Source: Lentinus brumalis (lineage: Eukaryota > Basidiomycota > Agaricomycetes > Polyporales > Polyporaceae). Taken from it: a DNA stretch of 64,000 bases. Below the pieces are notes generated by a model that was not told the DNA's origin, made no database searches, and was given only the letters and a program-made list of their open reading frames with translations. The DNA lies in contig MARA01000003.1 in the NCBI GenBank assembly GCA_001792895.1, positions 868,001 through 932,000 on the forward strand, in the 5' to 3' direction. Positions 11,340-23,694 of the stretch are shown here, one piece after another. The position numbers and the translations under genes were made by a program. Positions within the stretch are counted from its first letter, which is position 1; every line of letters starts with the position of its first letter.

Positions 11340-13068
11340 TCACGTACGTGCCGCGGATCTTGACTCTCTCTCACCTCGTACCCATTGGTCAACGTTCTCG
11401 CGCTCGGCAGCGAGACCATGTTCGGCCTGTAGATGGCGACGCAAGTCGTATGCGCGGCTAAATACGTACTGACAGTTTGCGCTCCGTTTGCTGCCAGAGG
11501 CGACGCTCTTTGATCCCTCTTCCCCGCATAGGAGCGGCGGGAGGTGAGGGAAGGGACACTGCAGTTTGGTTGCCTGCTTGATCGCATCCTGTGCCCACGA
11601 AGAATATGCTTTGCCAGTGAGGAAGTCAATGTCGACGCCATCGTCTTCCAGATCCCGATCTGTGTCGATGGGGTCGTCTTCAATGCCAGAGTCGTGGTCG
11701 GGCGAGGGTTCTGCAGGTGCATGCAGCTTGGCAAGATGGCGTTGGAGCAAGTGTTTGTAGCCGAAGGCGCGTTTGCAATGCTCGTGCGGACAGATGAAGT
11801 CGCGCCGACCGAGGTGTACGATGTTATGATGAGTGTTCAGGGCTTTCTTCTGTTGGCATACGTATGTGAGCCTTGTCAAGAAAGCTGATGTTGCATGAGG
11901 TGCCTTACAGATTTGAAGTCCTTCCCGCAGCCCTCGACTTCGCATAACCAGTCTCGACCGACCTCTCCCCCGCGACGGCGTTTCCGAGGTCGCTCGTCCT
12001 CGTTTCCGGAGCCTGAACCGTGAACGGCATTGTCTATTTCGGCCTCTTGGTCGTGCTGTGCGTGGATCTTCAAGTGTGCACGAAGACCCTTCTGCTGGGT
12101 GAACGTCTTCCCTTTACATGACGGATATGGACACGTCGGGGGATGCGCGGTACGCGTGTGATGCTGCAACGCAGACCAGGTCGAATAATATGTAGGCTCC
12201 GCCCCTTCTGCGGGCACACATGACAGATGAACACAAGTATATCGCTTGTCTGCACAAACGCATGAGAAACGAGAAGAATACAATGAGGATATCGCCTCAC
12301 CATCGTGAGTTTTCATATGTGCAGTGAGCTTCTGGTTCGTTGCGAAAGACTTCGTGCAGCCCGTATGGTCACATCGGTAAGGCTTGGTTCCGGGTGGAGA
12401 GTGCGCCGCACAAATATGTTCTCGGAGTTGATGATGCTTGGAGAACGCTGAGTCGCAGTTGGATTCGTTACACTACGAACGGCTCAGCGCACTGAGGCGG
12501 CTGACGACACACTGCGCACGCACCTTGAAAGGCTTCTCTCCTCGGTGCAGTTCAGCATGGGTGCGGAGATGTTGCGAGGTCCAGAACCGCTTCCCGCATC
12601 CTGGCTCCTCGCAGGGGTATGGTTTGGCAGAGCTTGGCAAGTGCGTGCGGGCATGAGCTTGGAGATGAGATTCTCGCAAGTAAGATTTGTTGCATGTTGA
12701 GCACACGTACGGTCGCTGTACACGACGTGGTCAAATGAGCCCTGCGACAGACGATCAGGCGCAAATAAACGTACGTCTCCAGTATGAGACCGCTCGTGCT
12801 CCGCTAGCCTGGACGGCTTTGCGTAGGCCCTCGTACATCCCTCGTACGTACATGCATACCTCTTCTTCGCGGAAGACGCGCTGTAGCCATGCGTGACCGC
12901 TGCGGTATCGGAGGCTTGGCCTGTATCGTACTCAGATTCGGCGTGCTCAGGATCGTTCTCGCAGCTTGGTGAAGGTGAGGAGAGGTGGATGACCAACGAG
13001 TCGCGGTGCTTGCGCTTCCGCAGAGTGACAGTGGAAGAAGAGGCCACCAGATCTATAGCCGCAGCCAT
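11340..13068 (-). CDS. TFC2: Transcription factor IIIA, C2H2 zinc fingers
   Basis: TFIIIA binds the internal control region of 5S rRNA genes and recruits TFIIIC/TFIIIB and RNA polymerase III. Exons 13068-12775, 12715-12524, 12472-12301, 12249-11909 and 11849-11340 give 502 residues in one frame. About nine C2H2 fingers are visible with TFIIIA-like linkers (HTGDRPYVCSTC, RGEKPFKCNESNC, GTKPYRCDHTGC). The array is broken by a basic/acidic spacer (ERPRKRRRGG) before the DWLCEVEGCGKDF finger. A long acidic spacer precedes the last finger (CQYVFSRAYDLRRHL). The linker spacing, the long gap before the final finger and the finger number all match fungal TFIIIA. The start is the ATG at 13068; an upstream open stretch has no ATG. 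Confidence 0.9.
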
Positions 13069-13406
13069 ATATGATTTTGTCCTGGACAGTGGAGGTTGGT
13101 ACAAGGGTCAGAAATCTACGCGCCCAAGTACAGCGGTGCTGTGGGCGTCTCCTCTTGGTCTTCTCTCGATCGTTCACGTCGAGGTTAAAGTTGAACAAAC
13201 GTAAAAAGTCCAAGACTCAATCGGCGGGAGGGTGAGTGAGTATCCTGCTCGTAGGCCATTTTAAGGTGCGCGTTGCAATGCCAATGAATGTTTTCACTGC
13301 GGACATGATCCATTGATCAGTGAGAAGAACGCCCACCATCTAGGAGGCCGAATCAATACAGTCGTGCTTGAGGTCGCCGAGGTTGTCGGGTCGTCAGAGT
13401 ACAGCG

Positions 13407-13437
13407 CAAGTTTGTTTCCCCCAAGTTTGTTTCCCCC
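13407..13437. repeat. Two-copy 15-bp tandem repeat
   Basis: The unit CAAGTTTGTTTCCCC occurs twice in a row (13407-13421, 13422-13436) plus one trailing C. The second copy runs into the dispersed repeat at 13427-13460. Confidence 0.85.
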
Positions 13438-13460
13438 AGGCAGCCCACGATCCGACAAGT
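13427..13460 (+). repeat. Dispersed 34-bp repeat, copy 1
   Basis: These 34 bases match 49968-50001 at 32 positions, in the same orientation, including a 20-bp perfect block (CAGCCCACGATCCGACAAGT). Homology seems to continue a little further after a gap (both have AGCGCAGG downstream). It may be the end of a non-autonomous mobile element, but no full element is visible. Confidence 0.8.
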
Positions 13461-14314
13461 AGCGCAGGTCAGATGTTTCGCTCCTGAATCAGACAGCTGT
13501 TGCATTGCCAGCGCTGAGCGCGCCGATTTGCCACGACGGAACGACACGGCGATGGTGGGCTGTCCCGCGACGTGCCTATCTCCATCCTCTGATTCACGCC
13601 GCGTGCGGCTATGATACCATATGGGGCTTGTAGGATTGACTGTTCCGCAAAGACAGTACTCAGCAGCAGTTCACTGCTTTCACTTGGTGTATTTGCCCAC
13701 ACGAAAGGCCCGCCAGGTAAAACAATCACGTCCAACAATGTCACTTCCTCGCCGTATTGACGTCGGTGCTGCCATAGGCTGTCATGTCTGCAATGGTATG
13801 CTCACTTCGCTTCGTGGTCCGACCTTGCAGTGGCGTCCGCGCTAGGCCGATCCTACTTGTTCAAAACGGTCATCGTGGAGCACAGCTTCACAATCATGCG
13901 ATGCCCTGTTGAGACGGCGGTCTGCACTCTTATGTGATGAAGCCCTCAAGCGACGGAGCTTCCTTGTACTTTGATTGCACAACCGGGGATAGTTGCATTC
14001 GTCGCCGTACTTCCACCTTGCCGAAGACTCTGCTGTCTGTGAGTGCGATGTTCCGTCCTCTGGTGCTGTGCCACGAAGCCTGCTGATACCTCCCGGATGG
14101 AGCAGTTGCACTCCTCTTAGCGAGGCGCATTGCGCGCCCACAGACGCACCGCCGGTGGTCCTCGCGACCCACCTGGTCTGCGTAAGCTCGCTCTCTTATA
14201 TGGCGTGAGCAGACTGCGAGTCCCTTCACCTCCATCTTCCCCTTCCCCCCTTTCCCCTTCCATTTCCTCTCCTTGCCTTCTTGTCCCTCAAGCCGCAGTA
14301 GGCTCATCTTCGAC

Positions 14315-16809
14315 ATGGACGTCATGATGGGCATGATGCCGGCAACGGCACCTCCGCCTCAGCCTCCCGACATGGTCATATGGTACACCCGGAACCAGCT
14401 CTACGCTAAACAAGTATGGTGGTTCGTCGCCAGCTTCATCGGCCTCGTATCCATCTCCCAGTTGCTCTCCTGGGTCGCGGGCAAAGCCTTCGCCCCGTGT
14501 CCAGTTAGCACGCGACATGCAGACTCAGAAAGGCAAGGAATGGTCCGACGGCGACGGCGAGATTGGAGCCGTCTCCCCCTCGCATTTGTCAACTATTTTC
14601 GCGTGGTCGCGTTCAGGAGTACTGTCGACGTTGGCCAGGTATTGAACATCACGTACGCGGAGGCCTTCATCACTGTTGGATATATTGTCGGTCTTTTCGT
14701 ATGGACCTTTGTCAACAGTGAGTCTTTCTCAACTTTGACCGGGTTCATGGCCTAACAAATCCGTCTTTAACCAGCGACGAACGTGGCTGGTCAGCAGCTC
14801 AGCTGGCAGTACTGGTCCGGCAGAGCTGGGACACTGGCCGTCAGCCAGTTCCCCTTGATCACTGTCCTTGGGACGAAGAATAACGTGCTTTCTTGTAAGC
14901 ATCGTCTTCTGTGCGGGTCTGAACTTATAAAGCTAATTCGTCGTCATAGACATCACCGGTGTGAGTTACGACAAGGTATGGTAGGACCTCGTCTATGATC
15001 TCCGTCATTGAGATGACTCCTTCGCGACAGCTCAACTACTTGCATCGGATGACCGCCCGTATTGCCTTCATCTTGCTTTGGATTCACGGTGGCACCAAGG
15101 TATGTATGTTTGCGCATGATGAGTTGGTATCTATTGATAGCCTTGGTTATACATAGCTTGCGTTGTATGTTGTTCCAGCTAGCAAGTCAGTGTCACCCTG
15201 GCTGACTTGATTATAGCCTTCCCCCTACCGCTTTTGATTCCTGGTTCATTCAAGTCGGCCTCGCCGCCATAGGCGGATTCTCCCTTCTATTTTTCGTTGC
15301 CTTCCGCCCGTTCCGCGCCCGTTTCTACGAGGTGTTCTTCTACACCCACTTCTTCATGGTCTTGTAGGTCTCTCACACCTTCCTCTCCGAGCAACAAGCT
15401 AACTTGCCCGCGTGTAGGCTCATGCTCATCGGTGGCTACTTCCACGCCAATCAGGCAGCCAAGCTCGGTCCCTACATCTGGCCCTGCTTCCTCATCTGGG
15501 GCGCCGACCGCTTCCTCCGCCTCTTCCGTGTCATCTACTTCAACAACAACCTCTACGCCGGCGGAAAGGGCCTGGACGCGACCCTCGAGCTGCTCTCTCC
15601 GCAGTTTGTCAAGTTAAGCCTTACCCGCCCGCCGCAGTTCAAGTGGACCCCCGGACAGGCGGCATTCCTCATCGCACCGGGAGTCTCGCGCATTCCTATC
15701 GAGGCGCACCCGTTCACGATTGCAAGCGTGGACTCTAGGTATCATCTGAGGGGCTCTGCGAAGAAGGGTGTGCGCGTGGATCTCATGGAGTCCGAGGCGA
15801 GCTCAATGGTCGACTCCTTGCCCGAGTCCACTGTGACAGTGACCGAGAAGGGCGTCATAGACTCAGATGTTCTGCCATACTGGGAGGAGGTGGACTTCTT
15901 CATCAATGTCCGGGACGGCTTCACCAAGCGCTTGGCTGCTGCGGCCAGGAAGGGCGAGAAGGTGAGGGTGTGGGTGGACGGCCCATACGGCTTTGCGCCC
16001 AACGTGAAGAATGACGACATTGTCGTGCTCGTTGCCGGTGCGTACGAGTCCGTTTTTCGCGTATCTGTGGCCTCAAATCTGACCCCCTGGTACTGGTAGG
16101 TGGATCCGGAGTGTCGCTTGCGCTCTCGATGTTCCTTGCGGTTGCTAGGTACGTGTGTCGTACTCTTCGTTTTGACATGTCCGCCAACCGGATGTTGCAG
16201 CGATGTACAGAACGGAAAGAGCCAGACTCGCAAAGTCGTCTTCATCTGGTCTATCCGCGACACCAGTACGTGTCTCACTATACCCCAAGACTAGTCCGAG
16301 CTAATAAACTCGCCACTCTCACAGAACAAATGGAGTGGATCTCCAAGACACTCGTCAACGCGCTCGAGCGTGCACCTCCCTCTCTAGAGATTGCCATCTG
16401 CATCTTCGTCACCGGGGGTCGAAAGCCCGATCAGACGCCGCTCATGAACAACAACGACAGCGACTTCATGTACTCCATGGACGGGCCCACCCCGACCAAT
16501 GCCGACATGCCCATGATGGCCCCGCGTATGCTCGCAGATTTCTCCTCGGTGCAGATCACACCTGGGCGCCCGGACATCCCGAAGATGCTCAAGGACGAGG
16601 TCGCCCTTGCATCAGGACGCCTCTCTGTCACAGGTATGCTGCAGGCTGATGTGCTTGGTCTCGAATGGGGCGCTGACGTGCTGTATATAGTGTGCGGGTC
16701 TGCGGCCATCGCCAAGACGTGCAGGGATGCGCTCCGCCTCCCGTTCAGTACGGCACTGTTTGGAGGCCCAAGTGTAATTCTACACGTTGAGTCTTTCGGC
16801 TACGCATGA
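14315..16809 (+). CDS. Ferric/cupric reductase (FRE family), plasma membrane
   Basis: The enzyme moves electrons from cytosolic NADPH through FAD and two haems to extracellular Fe(III) or Cu(II), ahead of metal uptake. Eleven exons give 644 residues in one frame: 14315-14717, 14775-14894, 14950-14975, 15031-15099, 15157-15164, 15217-15363, 15418-16037, 16100-16148, 16201-16265, 16325-16633, 16691-16809. Transmembrane helices fill the N-terminal half, with the bis-His haem pattern in LHRMTARIAFILLWIHGG and HFFMVLLMLIGGYFH. The FAD-binding part has HPFTIAS, and the NAD-binding part has the glycine motif VAGGSGVSLAL and a C-terminal VCGSAAIAKTC. The 15157-15164 exon is only 8 nt but is required by frame. 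Substrate metal cannot be told from sequence. Confidence 0.9.
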
Positions 16810-17435
16810 CATATTTCTGTTATGCCTCCCCCCATTGCTCCTCGGACCTCGGACGTTGATAGCTTATAGGACAAAGATTTAGAGCAGTGGACTGGGTGGC
16901 CTTCAGCGTAGCACGTTCCTTGTTCAGATAATATGTTCGCCTAACTTCAACGTATTGGGACTCAGTGCTGAATCGTTGCGGGCGATGGAACGTCTGTGAC
17001 GATTTGTGCTTAGAGCGAGAGGTAATGTGGTGGAGTGCACCCATGGTACACTGCCATAGTGGCGAGTAGAACAAGCCCGAGTTGACGCTTTAGACGCACG
17101 CACTTCGTGAACCTGTCTATCATGCCATCATGGTGCTAGGACCAATTGCAGCCAAACTCGTCAGCGCTGTTGTATCTGGTGGATGAGCCAAGATCACCAT
17201 GTTAGGCCTCAAGAGGCGACAAGATATATAGCATCGGAGTAACCGGGCTGCTGGAGGGATACATCGGGCAGTATATGACGAGCGGGCGCAAAGCTGATAG
17301 CAGACTGGATGGGGGAACACGCAAGAAACCGACGATGATGCATGCTCCTGCGAACAAGAAATAGACTCAACTCGCGCGGGGTAGCAGCAAGCACGAACAT
17401 AGGGAGGCTGGTGCAGATTGGCGAGTCCCTCGAGT
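16810..17435. other. Convergent 3' intergenic region
   Basis: This lies between the stop of the ferric reductase (+) and the stop of the F-box gene (-), so it should hold both 3' ends. I see no exon-like structure or repeat. Confidence 0.5.
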
Positions 17436-19033
17436 TCATGCCTCCTCACGCCGTATGAGATCTCTCGGGGTTATAGCGTCCACCTTAGCAATCGTCGGAC
17501 TTCCTCCGCTCCTGTCGACTGTCCACACTGTTTCGGCATGATTCACGATTGTGAAAGCCAGCATGCGAAGCGATTTCACGGTACCAACTAGGATATCACG
17601 GAGAAGATTGAGATCCAGATTTAAGGTGCATTCTCTGACCCCCGGCCATGCGTTGATCACGGCGTTGCTTTCGAAGTAATCTTCGTGTATGTCCGGACCA
17701 CCCATGGCGAGGCGAAGGTACTCGATGTTGGAATTTTGCAGTAGCGGGCTCAAGTCATCCTGTACGAGATGTGAGATTGAATTCAGTGAGAAAGTATGCG
17801 ACGCACGAGGAGGGTGGTCTGGACGGGACAAGATATAGTGATAATGAGATGGGTGACATGTGGGCGACCTGGAGATGCGGCGGCGAGTAAACTGGGTTTA
17901 CCCGCCATCGCTCTGAAGCACTCCGTGCCCAACAGGCCAGTGCTAATGAATAGCTTCTGAGGGGAGGCGTATCTGACGAGCTTCACGGCAGCGTCATGTT
18001 TACTCTCCTGGTACTCTTGCATCTCTAGTCGACGCACAGGACATGTCAGCCCGAAGACGTAGAGCCGCACGATTTCGCCTCGTACGGTGTCCAGCGAGGA
18101 CCATACGTGACCACCGCTTTGCTCAGAGATCCGACTATCTCTGAGGACGGGATATCTGTCCACCCGTACTGGGAGGAAAGGATCGTTGCTGGTCTGGTCA
18201 TAGAAAAGGAGGAGATTGCGCAGGTTGGGAAAAGCTTCGAACAGCTCGCGTGGACGCGGTTCTTCCTCGCCCATCGGTATCTTCAACGTGCGTAAGGTGG
18301 TTGACCGGATCTCCGGAGTGCGGCCGTAGGGAGAGCCGAGATGAAGCTCTTCAAGATGCTGCAAGTGCAGCCCCAACGCACGAGGGAGGTCATAGTCCCA
18401 CACGCCCTCGGAACCCTCTGCGTGACCATCGTAGGTGACGTACTGTAGAGAGAGAAACTTGAGACGGGACTCCATCCTCGCGAGTATGGCTGTCACAGAG
18501 TATTGCGCAGCCACGGAGTATGGTTCGACCTCGAAGGATTTCAGCGCCGGCAAGTACGATATGACCAACGGGACCGCAGGGTTGGCATAGAGAATATCCT
18601 GCACCCATACGATAAACAGTCTTTGAAGACGTGTAGCGCGCCGGAGGACCTCCAGCAAGAGCTTGCCGCGCTTTCTCCTGAGCTCCTCATGCGTCAGGAT
18701 TATCTCGTCCTCATACGCTTCGAACTCCTCCCATTGTTCCAATTCCGGCTCTTCCCAGTCCTCCTCTTCGAAAAGAAGAGACAGGTCGCGGACGCATGCC
18801 AGCCGGCTACGTTCTGCGAGGACGAATTCGCACCAGGATTGGAAGGGTCTGACTTCCTCAAACACAAGAGGCCTAGAGAGCAGTTCCCTGATAGCCATCT
18901 CACGCACAGCTCGTGAGGCGTATGACGCTGATAACAGGTCCACGCGGGGAAGGTATGACATGATGATCTGCATAGCTTCGAGGTTGACGGTGCATGACCT
19001 TGTTGGACCCGCGACGCTGAACCTGGGGAACAT
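17436..19033 (-). CDS. F-box-like protein with leucine-rich region
   Basis: This is probably a substrate-recognition subunit of an SCF ubiquitin ligase, one of the large expanded F-box set of Agaricomycetes. Exons 19033-17807 and 17759-17436 give 516 residues. The N-terminus has an F-box-like helix set (LEAMQIIMSYLPRVDLLSAS) followed by repeated Leu-spaced segments reminiscent of degenerate leucine-rich repeats (HLQHLEELHLG, LRTLKIPMG, FPNLRNLLLFY). An acidic run (EEEDWEEPELEQWEEFEAYE) sits near residue 95. The substrate is unknown. It is divergent from RPC37 across about 350 bp. Confidence 0.7.
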
Positions 19034-19379
19034 GCCATTAGCCCACGAGTTGTTGAACGACTGCTCGTACTAGTCACAGGTACCTCATTGCGTTGGTTCA
19101 CTTTCGTCGGAAGAGCAAGTTCCGCACACAAGAAGTGCTGCACCCTGCAGGATCTGTCGAGTCCAAATATTGAGCCGGGACCACGATAGATAATAAAAGA
19201 CGGAGCGCTGTTATCAGTTTTGGAGAGGTGTAGGAGGGAAGTAGTAAAGCAGAGTACTTGGTACGACAAGCCAACGACAAGTTGAACTTAAAGACACGCG
19301 TCGTCTACACGTAAATGAAGAGCGCTCGCGTTTCGCCGTCGCGTCGTGAGCGTCTACCGCCTGTACACCGATCACGACC
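19034..19379. promoter_or_regulatory. Divergent promoter region, F-box gene / RPC37
   Basis: About 350 bp lie between two opposed start codons. A purine-rich GATAGATAATAAAAGA stretch near 19182-19200 could serve as an AT-rich promoter element. The evidence is orientation only. Confidence 0.45.
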
Positions 19380-20352
19380 ATGGACGACTCGATGGAGGCC
19401 GAAGACAGACTCGTTCGTGTTATACCCGTCCACTTCACAAATGCTCTCGAACCGAACATTCAACTGCACCAATTTCCTCTTCTCACCCGCCCGCTGGAAG
19501 TCCCACCTTCTGCCGCTGCAAGTGGGAAGCGTATCAGTGCACGGGTGAAGCCGCAGGTGAAACGGCTTGAAGTTCACGTCCCTGTCGACACGCGTGCGGA
19601 GGTCTGGAACGGCGAACGATCGAAGGAGCTTGGCTCAGCCAGAGTAGAAGACGATAAAGAGAAGAACCAAGAGTTGCCGAAGGTCAAGCAGAGGGAAGGG
19701 GAGGAGCCAAGGCTGTCGGAAGTGCGGCTGCGCAGTGAGCAGGTCCCACAGATTGGGGCATATGTTCTTGGTGTTCTCCGAGAAGGTGAGTGGCGCATTA
19801 TCTGAACTTTCATGCAGCCACCTGAAGGGTGATTCGCGCGGTAGGACGTCTACACCTCATGCCCATCAGCGAGACGCACCAGTTCCGTCCAACGCTGACT
19901 TACATGGACATGCACCTTCGGAAAACACGACGGACGCGCGCAGGAGACGATTCGGATGATGATGACGGTCCACCGCCTGATCCTGACGATCCTGCCCCTC
20001 CTCCTGTGCCCAAGAAGGAGAAAAAGCCCACAGGAGAGGCGAAAGAGGTGCAAGTGGCCGTGCGCAAGACGGCCGAGAGCCAGGGTTTGCAGTTCCAGGG
20101 TGGCATGACGCAAATTCGGCGTGAAATGCTGACGCTCATGCACCAAGAAGAGGACGAGCGATGGGAGGACTACGAGTACTGTGGAGGGGAGGTAGGTGGA
20201 TCTGGTCGTCTCGTTATGCTCTACGGCTGAGACGATATTCACAGACCGCTGAGGCCAATGAGGCGTTTGAATCTGTTTTCTCCACCTCGTTCGAAGAGCT
20301 AGACTGTAAATCCGACATTACAAGTCTATTGAAGAATGTACCCGGCTTGTGA
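19380..20352 (+). CDS. RPC37: RNA polymerase III subunit RPC37 (RPC5/Sin family)
   Basis: RPC37 pairs with RPC53 as a TFIIF-like module of RNA polymerase III, acting in initiation, termination and re-initiation. Exons 19380-19785, 19845-20191 and 20245-20352 give 286 residues in one frame. The N-terminal dimerisation module is recognisable (VRVIPVHFTNALEPNIQLHQF, then PLEVPPS), followed by basic strands (ARVKPQVKRLEVHVPVDTRA) and LHLMPISETHQFRPTLTYMD, the last close to the family consensus. The middle is acidic and Pro-rich, and the C-terminus ends soon after EELDCKSDITSLLKNV. ATG 19380 stands in a good context (ACCATGG). Confidence 0.88.
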
Positions 20353-20507
20353 CATACGAACGTCCACTGTGCAGCCAGTCCTTTGAGACTTGAGTCTGGT
20401 GGGCTACTTTTGGAAGCGCGCACCGACCTTATTCGGTCCCGTGAACATGATTCCTCGCAGTCGCTCTCTCGCACTCTGTTCCGTTCCCCATCCTCGCGTG
20501 CGCAGCA

Positions 20508-23500
20508 ATGTCTCAATGCTCCAGTCAGACAGAATCCGAGCCCGAAGATTCACTCCAGGACTGGGACACCGTCGACTTCCAGGAAATGTCAGCGGAGATT
20601 GGTCGTATCGGGCGAGGGTCGTCTCCCGGCCAGGATGGCATCGTCCAGCTCACTGACGCATTGGCAATATTGAGCAGCATCGATATATGCGCTGTTGCCA
20701 ACGTAAGGGCCATTTTATTTGAGCGCGTATACTCATCATCACGCCTATCTAGGATGAGGGTCTGCACGAGACTGTTCGAAGCATATCTAGCACGATACTC
20801 CTGCATCTCGACAGGCTCGTTGGCCAGTCTGATGACGACAGTGGGGAAGAACGAAGGCTTGTGCTTCTTGCACTTCGTACGGACGTCCCTCTTCATATGC
20901 GCGTGCGCTGACCCCGCCTCATTCAGTGGACCCCGACTTCCTCTCGTTACTGTTCGCATTCCGAACTCTCTTCCGCGCCATCGCGGTATCTAGTACAGAT
21001 GACAGAAACGCCTCCGTCATTGTCTGCTGGGCGGATATCATCATAGTGAAGCTCGGTCAAGCAATCACCATCATTGCAGGGTCATACTTCGACATTTCTA
21101 CCTCCGATCAGGTGTACCCAGAGTCTGTCCTCGTACAGAGAGAAGACGACATGCTGCGCGCAGCGGTGCAATTACCTGGCAAGTATCTCCTGCAGGCTGT
21201 CTATCTCGTCGACTTCTTACCCTTGATGTCAGAGAAATGGTCGGACATCGTGCACGCTGTGACATCCGACTATCTTTCTCCTGCCGCATATCGCCTTTGC
21301 TTGTGCCTTCTCTTCGGCACATTCGTCATGGCACCCCAGTTGTCTGACCAGAGCATTGTCATCGAGCGGTGAGTTGTATCGTACCATAAGCGCACGTCGC
21401 TCACAGTCGAGGTTACAGCGCGGAACGTAACGCATTACTTCGCGCGCTACAAGCCCGTTTGAAACGGATCGTGACCAAGAGAAACCACGATATTGCGAGC
21501 ACTCTCATTGACGCAGGCGAGCAAGAACGGATAGCCCTTGCCATCTTTGTGTCCTTGTATGCGGTAGGTGTCCTATACGGTAGAGACGTCCGGTCACTCA
21601 AAGTGCAAACAGATCGCGGAAAGCGATGGCGATCGTGGTCCGGAATCTCCTGGTCGACCGCAAACTCAGGCTGCGCTGCTGGAGATGATACAGGCTATCC
21701 TTCGGCCGGAGCCTTCGCTCTCTCCGCAGTCTCTCATTACACCTCCGGCAGACGCTAACACGGCGATAGCGATATTAGTCAGATGGGGTTGTACCCTGCC
21801 TTGGGCATGGAGAACTTGGGAAGACGTTCGTCTTCACAACTCCGAAGTTGCAGAACATCTTGTGAGTACCGCAACGGGAGCACTCAGGCATCGTAAGCGA
21901 CTGATGATGCATAATACACCCAGACTGCAACATGGCTGCACAACCTGGACATTCACTCGAACGAGGTGTTTATCGCGCATGCCGTTGAGTATTGGGATGC
22001 AGATCTCGTCACAGCCCTTCAGGTCGAGCCTCGTGCAGCATTGTCGATGATGCTCGTAAGTAGAACTGCTCTCCAGCTGTCCGTTCATCTCTCACACACC
22101 GGTCGCAGCGCCTGTTGTTCTGTACACTTTGCGCGGTGAAGGACGCAACCCCGGAGCACCTGTCCGACCCGTGCTTAATGTGCTGCTGAAGATATGTTGG
22201 AGCACCAGGTTCCTCCTGCAGATCGTGGAGGTTGATAATGCGTCTTCCACTGCATTGCTTGGCATAATCTGCAACTTGTTTGTCTTACTATCGGATGGGA
22301 GGCTGGAGCTTGGGAGTGAGTGCTGGTCTGGAGTCAGCCTTGGAAAGTCTTGCTTACATTGCGCAGTCAAGGACTTGATCATTGAGATCATGTCTATGTC
22401 TACCACCACCGGTCTGCGAGGAGCAGTGATGGTCGTCTCCGATCCCAAATCCGAGTTCATGTCCAATCTGGATCGCAGTGAGTCTGGCACGCCGCTTCTT
22501 CCAGCTCATGCATACTGACGTGCTGTGGCTAGGGTTGAACCAGATCAGTCGGTATGTGCTTGGATGTGCTCACAAGGCATGTGAATTGATAGACGACGAC
22601 AGACTGTACTCGGACGGAGGATGTCGTGGAACCGTGACCTTCGCAGACCTCCGAACCGTCAAGCAAGCAATTCAGCTGCTGACGCTCATGTGGACAAGCG
22701 GAACTTCGCCTCGTTCTGTTCCTCAGTCTGCTCAACGCTTCCTCGCTGCGCTAGTGAATTGGCTGGGAGACTTGAACTCCGACTCCGAGGCGTGGAGAGT
22801 GCTGGGTGACGCTTTCATCGGCATCGTAGCTATCCTCGAGCAGCGTCGGGCCGACCCGACATTCGCCGCGATAGATCGATGCTGGGATGAGCTGGCTGTG
22901 TGGAGGTTGGCGAGGGAGGCCGACCCGAACGAGCTACCCCTTGCCTGTGAGTGATTTGTATCATCGCCCGTGTATACCGTGACTGATCTCAACAGCGTCC
23001 TTTGCGTTATACGTTGGAACAATGGCACATCTGCGTCATACTGACGATCTATTCTGCGCGGAGGCGTGGGATTATTTCCGAGACGTGTTGCTGCTCATCC
23101 TGACAAGCGACTACGAAGGACCAGACGAGCCGCTCGCTCTACTGATCGCGCCTTCTATCTGCACGGCTCTGATCGCGCTGCTTGGAAACGCTCAAGGAGC
23201 CAGCTGTACGTCTTTTCCCTTGTTCTCCGCCACTGCTGACGACGTTGCCTAGTCCATCATTCCATCTCTTCTCCCTGGACGCTGTGTATGGTCACGTACC
23301 TGAAGAACCTCAAGACCTGTGGCAGCCGGGACGCAGAATACGCCCAAATTCTCTTTGAACGTATCGGTGAACAAGCCAGGCTTATATGCAAAGGGGTGCG
23401 TCTTACCAACGGCGTATATCGCTCGTTCGGAGCCGTATGGTGTATGATCACTCATCTGTCTTGTCCGCAGCTTGCAAGTCGCTCGCCCAGCACTTCCGGA

Positions 23501-23694
23501 GGCTCCGGAGGAACGCGCGAGGTCTGTGCAGTCGCTAGTTTAGGCCGGTCAGCGCATCTAGCTCACAGTACCTGTGCTTCCACTCAGCCTCCGCTTTGCG
23601 AGACAGTGTTCTGTTGGATCCGTTCGCTCCCCTATCTCATGATTGCTCACGCTTGATGTCATTCCACGGATGTATATTCTGGGACGCATTCACA
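20508..23694 (+). CDS. Large orphan helical protein, many exons
   Basis: I do not recognise this protein. From ATG 20508 (MSQCSSQTESEPEDSLQDWD) exons can be chained with consistent phase through LLALLDPDFLSLLFAFRTLF, the start of the 20.9-21.4 kb exon, then RAERNALLRALQARLKRIV, a stretch around LVRWGCTLPWAWRTWEDV, EVFIAHAVEYWDADLVTAL, FLLQIVEVDNASSTALLG, LNQISRYVLGCAHKACEL, AALVNWLGDLNSDSEAWRV and SFALYVGTMAHLRHTDDLF. The likely end is MSFHGCIFWDAFT near 23694. The product is roughly 850-900 residues, almost all amphipathic helix with many Leu/Ala, as in HEAT or ARM-type solenoids, without a readable repeat. No signal peptide or membrane anchor is evident. Several introns are under 40 nt, and the 3' exons after 23400 are the least certain. 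It is the downstream same-strand neighbour of RPC37, with separate starts. Confidence 0.6.

Larger units (their letters stand above)
13069..14314. other. Intergenic between divergent TFIIIA and ferric reductase
   Basis: No gene is supported here. The stretch holds the repeats listed separately at 13407-13460. A pyrimidine-rich block at about 14220-14285 lies just before the ferric reductase start, probably its core promoter and leader. A TTATATGG motif near 14196 could be a TATA-like element. Confidence 0.5.

Noticed and set aside
22110..22205. An in-frame stop in the large orphan gene as evidence of a pseudogene
   Set aside because: A short intron at about 22168-22205 removes it and restores the frame into FLLQIVEVDN.
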